Origin: Charina bottae
Lineage: Eukaryota > Chordata > Lepidosauria > Squamata > Charinaidae
Assembly (NCBI GenBank): GCA_023362775.1
Contig: JALMGJ010000003.1
Location: forward strand, 51,202,416-51,266,415
Length of the DNA stretch: 64,000 nt
Direction of reading: 5' to 3'
In this document: positions 1 to 12,113 of the stretch, piece after piece
Position numbering within the stretch: the stretch's first letter is position 1
Layout: every line of letters starts with the position of its first letter
Made by a program: the position numbers and the translations under genes
Notes under the pieces: generated by a model
The model's database searches: none
The model's input: the letters and a program-made list of their open reading frames with translations, nothing else
What the model was told of the DNA's origin: nothing

Positions 1-480
1 ATACCCCATCAATTGATTCATATCCTTAAAAATGTTGAAATAGTATCTACAGATCTGAAATTAAAGTTTATTAATCAAAACATTGTATATAGGGTGTATT
101 AGACTCCCCAAAGAATGTATTTGAAAGGATGAACATCAGATTTTCTATACTGGAGATGTAAAAACATTGAGGGTTCACTAACCCCATATGATGTGGTCAT
201 ATGATCATTTGGTATCTTTTTGGAATAGCGTGTTAATGTATATAAGTAGATTTATGGGAAAATCTTTAAATGTTAAAGATGTTAATGTGATGTTGAACTA
301 TGTACCAGAGCTTTGGAATCTGTTTATAAGGAATTTTGGTGTATTGAGACAGGGACTGGCTAAAAGAATCAAACTGAGAAATTGGAAATATGATATTGTT
401 CCATATGTCAAGAAATAGTTGTTGGAAATGAGGGATCTATCTGTTTTGGAAAAGCCAATATTTTCTACTAAGCAAATTAA
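1..480 (+). mobile_element. Degraded L1 LINE, ORF2 C-terminal part
   Basis: The plus strand reads, with several stops and frameshifts, as the C-terminal part of an L1 ORF2 protein. A stretch like 'RVY.TPQRMYLKG' near 90-130 is followed by remnants of the region that in L1 precedes the Cys-rich motif. An open stretch at 188-418 has no start of its own family and is only a piece of this remnant. It lies in a C8A intron. It is old and has no function. Confidence 0.55.
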
Positions 481-505
481 GAACTTTTAACATCGCCATC
501 CTGGA

Positions 506-603
506 TTTTATATTTATATTTATATTTATATTTATATTTATATTTATATTTATATTTATATTTATATTTATATTTATATTTATATTTATATTTATATTTA
601 TAT
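506..603. repeat. (TATTTA)n microsatellite
   Basis: About sixteen uninterrupted copies of the hexamer TATTTA, with no substitutions over nearly 100 bp. It sits just before a LINE 3' tail. Confidence 0.95.
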
Positions 604-726
604 TGAAAAGGTACTGTTTTTATTGTATTTTAATCTGCATTTAGTTTTAGTTTTATTGTAAACCACCCAGAGTCCCTCTTTTGAGGGAAATGGGTAGTGA
701 TGAAATTTGAAATATAAATAAATAAA
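604..726 (+). mobile_element. L2/CR1-like LINE 3' tail
   Basis: Contains 'accacccagagtccctc' followed by a G-rich stem partner and an AAATAAATAAA end. This is the same 3'UTR hairpin and tail seen in full at 62980-63060, so it is the 3' end of a 5'-truncated LINE of that family. Confidence 0.65.
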
Positions 727-1489
727 GGATGTAGCAATATGTGTTACTATGGCAGAGATTTTGTGATATTTTGCAATAACATTTTGTACTGATTATATTA
801 TAATAGTGTAATTATTAGTATACCAGTGACTGTTGATAAGTGTAATATATAAGGTAGAATTTCCCCCTTTTTTTTCTTTCTTAGTTTAGTTTTTTCCCTA
901 ACTTTTTCCCTTTTCTTTTGATTTGGTTTCTAGTAATTTTTCTTTTTTCTTTAAGTTGAAAGATTGTTTTGGTAATTGTGTAAGTTAAGAACAGAAAACA
1001 AAACCAAAAACACCTGGTTTGCATGCAGAAAGCCTCAGATTCAATCCCTACCCTCTCCAAGCTGGACTGAGAAGACTTTAATCTGAAACCTTAGACATTT
1101 GGCACCCATTACGGTCTATAACCTGAACTAGAAGAAACAAAGGACAGTCTTAATACCAGGCAGCATTCTATGTTCCTGTGTTCATCATTTATAGATTACT
1201 ACAAGTTCAAAATGACAAGTTTGGACAAGTTGTTTCATTCAACATATCAGTTTATGTGATGTGGTGAAAACTGGATTCTCCCCCATCCTTCCAAATACAC
1301 AGTATTTCACCTTTCTGTTATCTAATGTACCAAAGAATGACTTACTAATTCAATATTTAGTTAGAGTCTAAAGCTGGGTTCCTAGGTCCTAACTGCAGAA
1401 CTAAAATGTACAGCCCTGAAAATGTACTTTCTGTAGAATTATAACTAATGTGCAAATCTATTGACTCTACCTATGTCCTTTCTTCCCAG

Positions 1490-1622
1490 CTTAAATGCTT
1501 TCACAAATAATCTGGAAGGAGTGATTCTCGACTATAAATATTACGCAGGAGCATGTCGCCCACAATATATTGGTAATGTTGGTTTTAGAAAACCATACAA
1601 TGTAGAAAGTTATTTGGCTGAG
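1490..1622 (+). CDS. C8A: Complement C8 alpha, exon in the early MACPF domain
   Basis: First C8A exon in the window. Acceptor is tcttcccag before 1490, donor is GAG|GTATGT. It enters one base before a codon boundary and ends in phase 0, giving 44 codons. The peptide contains 'NNLEGVILDYKYYAGAC' and 'FRKPYNVESY', which matches the part of C8 alpha at the start of the MACPF domain. In human C8 alpha this segment is the insertion that carries the cysteine linked to C8 gamma; the single Cys here is the likely equivalent (inference). Exons for the signal peptide, N-terminal TSP1 and LDL-receptor class A modules must lie upstream of the window. Confidence 0.9.
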
Positions 1623-2572
1623 GTATGTATCTAAGAGGCATTTTTGCAATTAAACTTTTTCATTCATTTATTTAGCTTATTTTAATACTGACTTCCTGAG
1701 ATTGTTCAGTGGTTTACAATAAATATGGTGTTGATACGCTGTATTAAAGTGAAAAAACCATTCAACCCCTCCATACATTTTGTTTTAGATTTAGCTGTTT
1801 TATGTAGCTGGATTTCAGATGATTTGGGCATTCTCAAATATTATCTGTCAATCTAACTATCACCCAGAGGGCCACTTCACAGATGCTTTGTTGGAATTAG
1901 ATATGGCCTTCTGTATATCCTTCCTGTAGGGAATTTGGATCAGGTGAAGTATTTTTGAGTAGAAGACAGACAGGGCAACAACCTTCGTTGATTCTCCTTG
2001 CAATTCTCCACCATCTGGAACAGATTTTCAGAAGTCTCATGATGTTGAGGGATGTTAATGATGAAGGAGGAATCAGAAAACATCTGCTGAGTGCAAACAA
2101 GGAGCCAACCCAGATTTTGAATGGGATTACTCTTTAATTTTTTTTTCTAATTTTAACAAATTCTTTAATAACTTATATGAACAAGCAAGTGATATTCCTA
2201 CAATATCTGTATTACTTGTTGCACTAAACCATATACAACCTGAATATGCTTAAGAACAATAATTTATGTAAAATTAAAATGACTAAAAGCACAATGTGGT
2301 ACATCCATGGGTGAGAAACCTACATGCCCAAATTATATTTACCTTAAGCAACAAGTTAATAATATTGAGTAAGTTGGCGTGTAACAGTAATCCATCAAAA
2401 TTCAATCAGAACTAGAATTTCAGCCGGTTTTGCCTATATCTAAATATATTACCTTAAATATATTTAAATTTATATTAAATATACTACTTTTCATTCTCAA
2501 ATTTTCCTTCGTTCCTTCCTACATTTCAAACATGACACTTGAGATGTTATTTTCTCCTTGTTTTGTGTTTAG

Positions 2573-2770
2573 ACCAAAGGCAAATATGAATTTTCAATGA
2601 CTGCATATGAATCGTATTCAAGTTTTGAACACAGCATCTCCAGGACAAAAACAAAAGAAAAAAGTTTTGGCATTGGACTAGTTGTACCAAATGTATTTGA
2701 ATTTGGTTACAATATGAATGACAAGCGATATCAAAAATATGCTAGCAGGACGAAAAGATTTTCTGTAACG
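2573..2770 (+). CDS. C8A: Complement C8 alpha, MACPF first helical hairpin exon
   Basis: Acceptor ttttgtgtttag, donor ACG|GTAAAC; 198 bp, 66 codons, phase 0 at both ends. It starts 'TKGKYEF' and ends 'RTKRFSVT', both diagnostic of C8 alpha. Between them is an amphipathic, Ser/Thr/Gly-rich stretch corresponding to the helical bundle that unfolds into a membrane hairpin in MACPF proteins. No stop or frameshift. The frame joins the exons on either side exactly. Confidence 0.92.
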
Positions 2771-2976
2771 GTAAACTTACTTTTACTTTGGGCAAGCAAT
2801 GCCAGACCATCTCCATCTGTACCTGTAGCTGTATCATCTATATGTTTCTACATTTATTAAAACTTTTAGATTAGATCCTGTAAATGGAGATACTTAGGTA
2901 AGTTATTTTGTACTCTAGGAGGAAAAGCAGGATATAATCTAATAAATAAACCATAAATATAGTTGTAATCATTTAG

Positions 2977-3301
2977 GTAAAGGTAAAGGTTTTCCCCTGC
3001 ATAGTCGTGTCCGACTCTAGGGGGCGGTGCTCATCTCCGTTTGTTAGCTGAAGAGCCAGCACTGTCCAAAGACGCTTCCGTGGTCATGTGGCCGGCATGA
3101 CGCGCGCAGAACGTTGTTACCATCCCACCAAAGTGGTACCTATTTATCTACTTGCATTTGCATGCTTTCAAATTGGTAGGTTGGCAAGAGCTGGGGCGAG
3201 TGCGGGAGCTCACTCCATCACGCGACGCTCGGGTCTCGAACTGCCAACCTTCCGATCGACAAGCCTGGCATCTTAACCACTGAGCCATTATGCCCCTCTC
3301 A
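2977..3301 (-). mobile_element. Sauria-type tRNA-derived SINE
   Basis: On the minus strand it starts 'ggggcataatggctcagtgg' (tRNA A-box region), has a degraded B box, the conserved body with 'ccggccacatgaccac' and ends in 'aacctttacctttacct'. It is flanked by the 11-bp target duplication TAATCATTTAG at 2966-2976 and 3302-3312. The BovB-like tail ('gtcggacacgac') is the mark of Sauria SINEs, which use BovB machinery. It lies in a C8A intron. Confidence 0.9.
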
Positions 3302-3737
3302 TAATCATTTAGAGGTTATTAAATGTAGCATTTACTGTACTTGGGCACATTGGAATGGATAACGTTTTTGCAAAAGGAGCCACAGGGTTTTTTCCTTCCA
3401 AAATATTCATTGGACGAAGGTGGCAAGGGGAATGGCAGTGATATGAACATATCTTTGAAAAAGAGCTTTCTGGGGGGAAAAACTGTCAAAAGCAAATTCA
3501 TACAAAAATGGGCTTGTAGGAGACTGTGTGTGGTATAGCATTATTGTGGGACAATAATTCTGTTATTTAAAAATGAATGATCCAATATCTAGAGTCACTC
3601 TCAGTTTGACTCTAAATATTGGGTTCTTACACTTAACAATGTATTTCCAACATATATTTAATGCAAATAGCAGATAGGGTGTGTGATGGACCACATCCTA
3701 AACACTCCTATGTATCTCTTCTGATGCTTTCATTTAG

Positions 3738-3978
3738 TCTAGCAAGTTTATCCATGCCCATGCAGAGCTGGAAGTTGCCCAGTATAAACTGAAGAGACAG
3801 GACTTGATGCTTCACTCCGAGTTCTTCCAGAGAATCCTTCACTTGCCTTTGGTGTATAGTTATGGAGAATATCGAGATCTTTTCAGAGACTATGGAACAC
3901 ATTACATCACTGAAGCAACTCTTGGTGGCACTTATGAATATACTTTGGTCATGAATAGTAATGAGCTTCAGAAGGCAG
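3738..3978 (+). CDS. C8A: Complement C8 alpha, MACPF core exon
   Basis: Acceptor catttag, donor GCA G|GTATGA; 241 bp, leaving one base (phase 1). It encodes the most conserved part of the MACPF fold: 'LEVAQYKLK', then 'YSYGEYRDLFRDYGTHYITE', which contains the MACPF signature Y-G-T-H, then 'LGGTYEYTLVMN'. The length and phase fit the next exon. No damage is seen. Very strong match to C8 alpha as known in mammals. Confidence 0.95.
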
Positions 3979-6075
3979 GTATGATTGCAGAGAGGATTGT
4001 CAATCAACCAGATGATTTATGTTGAGTTTTCAAAAGGTTTTATCTTAACTTGCAAACACATGTTCAAATACTTAACATGACACAACATGGCCTAAGGTAT
4101 TTTCATTGAAAGAAATGATGGATTTTGGTTAATTAATTTTCCATTGTGCCAAGAGTTTTGGTTTGATTGACCTCTCTAGATGCTGATTGCTGGGCTCTTA
4201 CAAAAATGGAACCACTTAAAATTCAACTCTCTTTCTTTCTTTTAATTCTGAGACATTGATATCATCTGTCTCTTTTGATGTGATAATTGTACATCATGTA
4301 AATCGTGTGAAATAGCCCACCTAAATGAATATCTTGTAACAAACTTTATCAAGCTCTCATTTTCTAAGAGACTAGGAAAGAATTAAGAGAATATGTTCCA
4401 CTGTATAATTCCTCCTGAATAGCCACTTTTCTGCCAACAATCATGGAAATGCCTTCATTTTGCTTTTGTAGATTTCTTTTCCAAGAAAGACTGACCTGTT
4501 GCATGCCACTGGAACTTTTAAGTAGAAAAAAATAACAGCTTTTAACTCTGCCAAATTATTGAACTGATTTTAGTTTCTGGTTTTCATGAGACCACCACCT
4601 GTTTTTTAAACATGGGATTAAATCATGGTAGATCGATGAAAGCCATTTTAGGGACTAAAAACTTAAACAAAAAGTCATGTAATTAGCCATAATGAATAAA
4701 CTAAAATTGAGTTATGGGAATCATATATTTATATCCATGCAGCAATAGGCAGCTGGTGGGAAATCTGGGTGTTACAGTGTTAAGACAGGGAGTGAATTGG
4801 CTGAGTAAGAAGTCACCTAAAAGCTGGATCCTATCTCATTTAGGGTTTTTTTCCTTGTTGTTTAGTTTAGTTTAGCTTTGTTTTTGTGATGCACCTGTGC
4901 ATATCACTGGAGGTTATTACCATTTAGAGATTCTTTTATAGCCAGGTATATGAGTTGGCAACATCCCCTTGGGACAATTATGTGATTAACTCAATTGATA
5001 AAATCAGAAAGTCCAACACCTTTACCAAACATTCTAAGACTGCCACTTTTTCTTTTCCTTTCTGTAAGCATCCATATTGTCCACATCTTGGAAACAGTAA
5101 ATAATTGACTGGGATGAGTCCCCTATCTGACATTACTCTTACAGTGTGATGGATGCTGCTTTTACAAGGCCAGTGTTCTCTGGGCAGAACAAAGAGAGCT
5201 TTGGGCTGTTAATCAATAGCTTCAGTCTCTTGTTTACCCATTGGCAAAGGGAAGTTGACAAACCATCTGTACAAGGCCTCCTCCGTAAGGCATGCTTCTC
5301 AGCCAGCAGCATTTCCCTTGGGGCTGAGAATATAGATGCGAAGTTTTATTACTGCTGTAGTTTTAGCCTCATAGAGAAAGACAGTAGGCTGGAAAGAATG
5401 TTACGTAATGGGTTTCCTTTACTTAATTAGTAAATGGTTCCAGTTCCACTTCAGTTGTCTAACTTAACCATGTCTTCTGCTGCATTCCTTTCCCCCTTTC
5501 CAACAGACTGTTAGCATTCTGCATACACTGAGCAATATTCACTACGTTGTTTGGATGTTTTGTTCAGCATTTTTCTCGACATGTTTTTGCCATGTCAAAA
5601 AAATTCTCTTGAGTGTAACTTTTTGTAACCTGCCAGAGTGACTGCAGAATTATAGGCTCCTAGAAAATGTATTCAATGTTAATTGCATGATATTCCACTA
5701 GTGATACTAGTGGGGAAGTATTCCTCCACTGTAGTGTTCAAATCTGAACAGCGAAGCACAACTGGTTCTTATGTGATAGCTTTTCACAAGAATAATATAT
5801 GAAGGAATCTTCATGTTATGCTTGAACTGAGAAGGCACTTCCATTCATAGAGGACTGGAACTGGTTTTCTGTTACAGCCACCATTCCTGAAAACTGAGTC
5901 CTGAGGTATAAGACTAGGGCTACGGGAAGTCTATGTTCAGATCCACCCTCAGCCATGGAAACTCACTTGGTGATTTTGGGCAGTCATTCTGTTCAGCCTA
6001 ACCTACCTCACAGGGTTGCTACTATGGGGATAAAATGAAGGGCAATCTCTGTATAGCTGTCTTGAACTCCTAGGG

Positions 6076-6365
6076 CAGAGCTTTCCAAACTTTTCATGTT
6101 GGTGACAAACTTTTTAGACATGCATCATTTTGCAACACACTCTTACAGCAGGGCATCATTTCACGACACACTCTTACAGCAGGGCACAAGGCAGGCACTA
6201 GGACCTGCGCGGAATCACAGCAGGTTTGGAGGCACCAAGGCACAAGGCAGGCACTAGGACCTGCGCGGAATCCTGGCAGGGCTCGGAGGCAGCAGCAGCC
6301 GCGACACACCCAGACACTGCAGCTGACACACTAACGTGTCTGGACACACAGTTTGGAAAGCTCTG
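6076..6365 (+). mobile_element. hAT-type MITE, family 1
   Basis: Inverted ends CAGAGCTTTCCAAACT / AGTTTGGAAAGCTCTG, 290 bp, no coding capacity. It is flanked by an 8-bp target duplication, tcctaggg at 6068-6075 and tcctagag at 6366-6373 (one mismatch). Inside, a unit beginning 'ggcacaaggcaggcactagg' is present twice, about 57 bp apart. Ends and 8-bp duplication point to the hAT superfamily. Sister copies are at 9808, 18415 and 60370. Confidence 0.85.
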
Positions 6366-6515
6366 TCCTAGAGTAAAGGCAGAATATTAAGGTAACCATC
6401 AAAGCAAGTATGTGTGTATACAGGGTTGCAAATTAAGGGCACTTGAATTCTTCATCCTGCCTAGATTCTGAATACAATCTGGTGTTTTTAATAAATATTG
6501 GTTCTATTTTCAAAG

Positions 6516-6644
6516 GATACAATTTCAGAGATGTCGGATCTTGTACACAAAATGGAGTTAAAGTTGGCGTAACTATTTATGAAGTTCATGTATCAGGAGG
6601 AATAACTGTTGGAGGGTGTAAGGCCATTTTAAAAGAAATTGGAG
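6516..6644 (+). CDS. C8A: Complement C8 alpha, MACPF second hairpin exon, first part
   Basis: Acceptor tttcaaag, donor GGA G|GTGAGG; 129 bp, phase 1 at both ends. The peptide 'YNFRDVGSCTQNGVKVGV' to 'CKAILKEIGG' fits C8 alpha from the segment just after the MACPF signature, with two cysteines as in the human protein. This stretch holds the glycine-rich turn ('GGITVGG') ahead of the second membrane hairpin. Confidence 0.92.
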
Positions 6645-6664
6645 GTGAGGATGTAACCATCAGG

Positions 6665-6748
6665 TAAATGTCTCATCTATCCATCCATCTATATCTATCT
6701 ATTTCCATCCATCCATCCATCCATCCATCCATTCATCCATCGATCCAT
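6665..6748. repeat. (ATCC)n / (ATCT)n microsatellite
   Basis: Imperfect tetranucleotide run starting about 20 bp after the exon end, with a clean (ATCC) block near 6700-6730. Confidence 0.85.
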
Positions 6749-7512
6749 CTGAAAGCAGTTTCACAAAGGTGCATTTGAAGTAAACAGAGAAATGATAAAA
6801 TGTTGTAAAAGCAACCACTTTGTGAAACATATTTTGATTGAAATTACCCAATCTGTTTCAGATAGTAATAGCAATAATAATAATTAAAATGATATTAATA
6901 ATGTTGTAATTTTCTATTATAACAAAGGGGGGACTGAATGATGACACAAAGGGGGTGGAGCTTATAGCACAATGGCTCAACACCACTCTCACCATTTTGA
7001 CAAAAGCAGAAAGCTTCTGCAGGTGCCCATGAATCAAAGTTTAAGTTGTCTCTGTTAAAAAAAAAACCAAAAAAAATATTTAATCTAAAGTGGGCAAGTA
7101 GGCCTTGCAGCACAATGTTGCAATATCTAAAATCTTTTCTAGATAGCTTGGAGCAGTCTGGAGTCTGGTAGCAGTGTTTGGACTTCAGGGAAGGGTGAAA
7201 GCTCCAGAAAGCAGTTTATATGATTTCCTTTGCTGCATCACGTCGTTCTAGAACTCTGCCATTTGCAAACCTAATAGTTCCAAACCAGAGTACTATAGAC
7301 CAGGAAAAGTGAAAATTCTGGGGAAAGGGACCCCATGAGCTACTTGCTTTCCTTTCCTGTATTATTAACATTGTCAGCCTGCTATTTGAAGGATAACAAT
7401 GGCATGATCTGCACCATTATGTCGGCCAATTCAGTTCTTGACATTAGAGCTATCACCAGGTGAACATGCAAGTACAAATCTCTAAACCGATGCCTTGGTT
7501 ATTTTTCCACAG

Positions 7513-7676
7513 ACACCACATCAGAAAAGAAATTTGTGGAAGACTTTATTGCTCTTGTTCATGGAGGGGCCAGTGAACACATTACAACACTTGCAAACAA
7601 AGACTTGCCCAATGCAGAACTGATGCAAGAGTGGGGGGATGCTGTTCAGTACAACCCTGAAATCATCCGAATGAAG
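7513..7676 (+). CDS. C8A: Complement C8 alpha, late MACPF exon
   Basis: Acceptor tttttccacag; 164 bp; the first two bases complete a GAC codon with the previous exon. It contains 'GGASEHITTLANKDLP', a stretch shared almost unchanged with C8 alpha of mammals, and 'MQEWGDAVQYNP'. The donor is AAG|GTTGTG, weak at positions +3 and +5. A site three bases on (GTT|GTGTAA) would add one residue. AAG|GTT is chosen because the join to GTG CAG gives the C8 alpha pattern K-V-x-P-L-Y. Confidence 0.9.
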
Positions 7677-9807
7677 GTTGTGTAAAGTATTCATTCCACA
7701 GCAAGTTGCATTAACCAACCTCAACAATAGTCAGGATGGGGAAAAATAGGATCCAGTAGGTGGGGTGCTTTTTATTACCTGATTGAAAACAATGACAACT
7801 TTTTAAAGTTTGGATACAGATCATTGCTAGTGGAAGCCAAAACAAAACAAAAAAATCCTGAGAACCAGAGGATTCTACTGAGTGGAGTGGGAAGGGATGC
7901 AAAACTTGAGGATGAAAGAAGAAATGCTGAAAATTAAATAGAGCCACAGATAGCAGCCCTGTGTCATTTTTAATAATCTTCTCACTCCATTTAGTTGGCT
8001 CCTTTTTGATTCACAGTGGCTGCTGAAGCATTGGTGTGGATAAGTCCGTTTTTGGTTGAGTGCTTTTGCCAAAGCCTTTCTGGATCTAAGCCTAGGAGTT
8101 TACACATTAACCTGTACTGGGAGTAGAAATCAAATATGAAATCTGTAATCAGTCCAGAATTTAAAAATGGGTAACTTGCCTGATTTCAAAATCTGTTGAC
8201 AGTGTTGAACAAATAAGGAAATCAGCTGATGTACTTTGGAAAAGAAACAATTCTATATAATTTTTCTTTGGGAGAAGATGAGCATTTACCAGGCTAAAAC
8301 AGCAAGAAATTTTACTCAGCTCTTGAATATGCAACACAGAAAGCATTTTAATCCAATGATGGTAGATTCATAGATTTAGCAGTGTTTGAAACATGAGCCC
8401 AATAAACAAGCTCTGTCTCAAATGAATTGTGCTGTAAATTGCATACCCAGGTTGTTACCTATTGCTTGATCCAATTTTTGTCTACTGAGAGTTTGTCGTT
8501 TAATTTGCCTAGCATACATGTAATCAGAAAAAGTAGGCGGAGGCAATTACAGTTACGTATATGTAATAGGAAAGGTTCCCAAGCTGGGAATATTCCATTC
8601 TGGGAAAAGAATTAGATAAGACTTTTAAAAAATGAGATTATTTTCAGGAAGTCACATCGGGGAATATTTAGCATAAAGCCAGAGTTGCTTTGCTTGCAGA
8701 AAAGCTGTTGCTTGGAGCAGGTTGTCCAGTTTAGTTTGGAGACTTGAATCAAAGCTGATTTAACCAAAGCTGTGAAATGAAACATAATACCGAATCGAAA
8801 AGTTGAACCCAATTGGTGAATTGAACTGGAAACCTCTGGATCTATTCAAATGATTCAGATGCTTTTGCTTGTGTGTGCAGAAAGAGCTTTCTCCAAATTG
8901 GAAATTCAAATTGATCCAGTTCAGTTTGCATTTCTGAATCAAATTGGACAATGATTTGCTACTGAGAGTAGCTACTCTCAGTACAGACTACGAACACAGT
9001 TTGTCTTCTTAGAGGTAGATTACAAGGGGGGGAAAGTAATGTATAATTAAATGCCCATTAGTTCAAGCACTGCAGCAATTTTTTAAAAAGAAATTTACAG
9101 TTAGTTAGCATGGCCTGAGATCACAGGGGACTATTAAGCAAGAACAGTTCTAATGCTTATTTGCACCTGCAAACATCTTATTCCCAGTGCTTTTGAGGAG
9201 CAGAGACAGGCTGGGGCACCACATGATGCATAGACAATTATTTGATTGCTGCAAAAGAAGATGCAGTCATTAATGATATAGCACACTGCATGATCTTAGT
9301 AGTTGCTGTTACCTTTCATACGACTTACCACTTTATTCTCCAATCTGTACCTTTAACAACAAAATACAACTGCCAAGGCTTCTGTAAAAATGACTAATAC
9401 TCCTTCATAGTAAAGAGATGTGATGAAGCCATCTTTCTGGATAATATTTTGTTTGTTTGTTTATTTATTCAATTTATATAGTTGCCCATCTCACATTCAT
9501 GACTATATACATGTACATAGCTCCACGTTTCTGCTTGCCATCTGTTGTAGGATATGGTAATTTGCGTTTGCACCACTGCCCAGGGATAGCTAACTGCTAC
9601 ATTCCCAAAGAGATCACCTTGGTGGATTTACTGCTTCAGTCCCTTTAGATGTTTGAGTTCTGATGATGTCTGGTAGCTTCTGGCACTTAGGCTCCCATGA
9701 AAGTTTAACATAGGCCATTAGTGAAATGAATTATTTCTGCATGTCATTGGATCAAGTCTCAATCCACCCACAAATGATGAAGTTGTCTTCATCTTCATTG
9801 CCTAGAG

Positions 9808-10055
9808 CAGAGCTTTCCAAACTGTGTGTCGTGACACATTAGTGTGTCGGCTGCAGTGTCTGGGTGTGTCGCGGCTGCTGCTGCCTCCTGGCTTCCATGC
9901 AGGTCCTAGTGCCTGCCTTGTGCCTTGCTGCCTCCAAACCTGCTGTGATTCTGCGCAGGTCCTAGTGCCTGCCTTGTGCCCTGCTGTAAGAGTGTGTCGC
10001 GAAATGATGTATATCTAAAAGTGTGTCACCAACATGAAAAGTTTGGAAAGCTCTG
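9808..10055 (-). mobile_element. hAT-type MITE, family 1, inverted copy
   Basis: Starts CAGAGCTTTCCAAACTG and ends AAGTTTGGAAAGCTCTG, 248 bp, opposite in orientation to the copy at 6076. Perfect 8-bp target duplication GCCTAGAG at 9800-9807 and 10056-10063. Confidence 0.9.
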
Positions 10056-10241
10056 GCCTAGAGGAAAGTCTGTATTTCTTGGCAGGGTTGGGAAAGGCCT
10101 GTATCTGAAACCTGGGGAAACCTCCATCTGTTATCATGAACTATATTGAGCTTTGTGGACCATATCCTTTATCTGGACATATTTAGAGATATTTTTGCAT
10201 ACCCAGAAGACAATAACAGGCCCTCTCTCTGCTCTTGATAG

Positions 10242-10395
10242 GTGCAGCCTCTTTACAATTTAATTACTGCAAATACTTTTGCCAATGCTGCTACACTGAA
10301 ACAAAACATGAAGCTTGCGCTGGAGAAGTTCCGTCAGGAAACAAGTAACTGTAGATGTGCTCAGTGCCAGGGCAATGGAAACCCATTTTTGAAAG
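10242..10395 (+). CDS. C8A: Complement C8 alpha, MACPF end and start of EGF-like module
   Basis: Acceptor cttgatag, donor AAA G|GTAAGT; 154 bp, phase 0 in and phase 1 out. 'PLYNLITANTFANAATLKQN' matches the last MACPF helices; 'CRCAQCQGNGNPFLKG' is the first half of the EGF-like module with three cysteines. The EGF module is split by an intron here, unlike the C8B gene in this window. Confidence 0.93.
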
Positions 10396-11238
10396 GTAAG
10401 TTGCGACCTCTGTTGATTTGTCTGAGAGCTGTGGTGAGAGTGCAGTTTGCTTTCCTTTTCTTCAACTTCCCCATTGTTCCCATTCTCTGTAAGAAGTGAG
10501 ATATCTCTTTAAATGTCACAATTGTTTCACTGGCAGCCTAGCAAGATAAGAAACTTTACCACTTTGGCAAGTGTAATGTAAGCTTAATCATTTACATTTA
10601 AGAAGGTCTCTTCCAACTCAATTAGGAATTAAACACAGCACTGCAATCTGCTTAAAATCTCTTTGGGAAATAACTTTGCTAAGTTTACTAGCAGACTAGC
10701 TCTCTGGCCATTAATTAGTGCTTCTCCCATCTCTTGGAAGTTGAAAGGCCATCTGCAACTGCTAAAAATTGTTATCATGATCGTTACTGGAGATTCTGCA
10801 CTGGGTGTTTTTCCCTGTTTCCGTTTTGGACCATTCCTGTGTTTCAGATGACACTGGCTTAGATGCTGGTGGAGAGGGGAAGGGGAAGAAATCACTTCTG
10901 AATTTTAATAGACCTGCGGCTGGAACAAGCAAAGCTGGATTAAGGGCCAGACAGAAGTTTTGTAAATATGTGGTATGCCATTACATATCTCATTTTGCTT
11001 TAGTTAATTGGGGGAATGCTGAGGAGATAAACTTTGCTAAGCAAGAGAAGGAAGGCTGGTGTCCAGATCTAAGCAGCCCCTTCCACACATAGCTACAATG
11101 CAGAGAGAGATATTTCCAATGATGCATTGTGGACCACTGTCAGACCATTTAATATCTCAAGCCAATTCTTATCTCAGGACAAAGGAATGGAGACATGGAA
11201 AGCTACCTTTAGCCAACTTGGCTTCTTTGTCCCTCTAG

Positions 11239-11308
11239 CCCAGTGTTTCTCAACTTCAACAACTTTAAGATGTGTGGACTTCAACTCCCAGAATTCCCCA
11301 GCCAGCAT
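11239..11308 (+). mobile_element. Half copy of palindromic hAT MITE, family 2
   Basis: 'cagtgtttctcaacttcaac' to 'gaattccccagccagcat' equals one arm of the palindromic MITE at 29667-29800. The second arm is missing. Confidence 0.75.
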
Positions 11309-12003
11309 TGGGTCTTCAGTTTCTCCCTCTCCAAGCTACAGTCTCTTCCCTCCCTCCCTATCTACTTACTTACCTACTGGAGTGACTGAAACATTTTTTT
11401 TCCTGAATTGCCTTTGCAAAAACTACCCAGTTGGCTGAGTTAAATGACTATTCCCATATGTGTGCTTCCATGCACTACCTTTAACCATGGAAATACAACT
11501 GCTTAAAACTAGATGCCACATCAGCATGTGGACCACTGCTCCTTTTCAGTGCTCTTACTGCTTCTTACTTCTGTTGTGTTATTAAGCAAAGGAGCTGGTA
11601 TTAAGTAACCCACAGCTCTTGCTATACTGCCTTACTAGGCTGGAGATGTGAAGCAGCATCCAGCCACCCCCAGGTGCCCTACATTCTTTTCTATGTGTTC
11701 TTCTAGGTGTGTCTTTTCTATGTGTATTCTGTTCTTTTCTATGTGTATCTTTGACAAGCCAGATCCTCTTTTCTCTTGAATTTCGTAGCCCACTTGATAA
11801 ACAGGGTAGGCAATTTTCCTATGGTCAGGGCACCCCACTTAACTTTTTATTATTATTTTGGGTACCTCTGAGAAGGCTGGAGCAGCAGGGTTAACATTTT
11901 TGGCTTTTGTAGGGGTTTGGAAGGCTTTGGAGCTGGATAATATTGCTGAAAACTGGTGTATGAAGCCTACCAGAACGTAAAGTGCTTATTTAAAGCTTAT
12001 TTC

Positions 12004-12113
12004 AGGAAGCGTCTTCGGACAACGCTGGCTCTTCGGCTAACAAACGGAGATGAGCACCAGCCCCTAGAGTCGGACACGACTGCACAAATGTGCGGGGGGA
12101 ACCTTTAACTTTT
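12004..12113 (+). mobile_element. 5'-truncated Sauria-type SINE
   Basis: Only the body and tail are present: 'gaagcgtcttcggacaacgc' through 'gtcggacacgactgcacaaa' to 'aacctttaactttt'. The tRNA-like head is absent. No clear target duplication. Confidence 0.8.
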
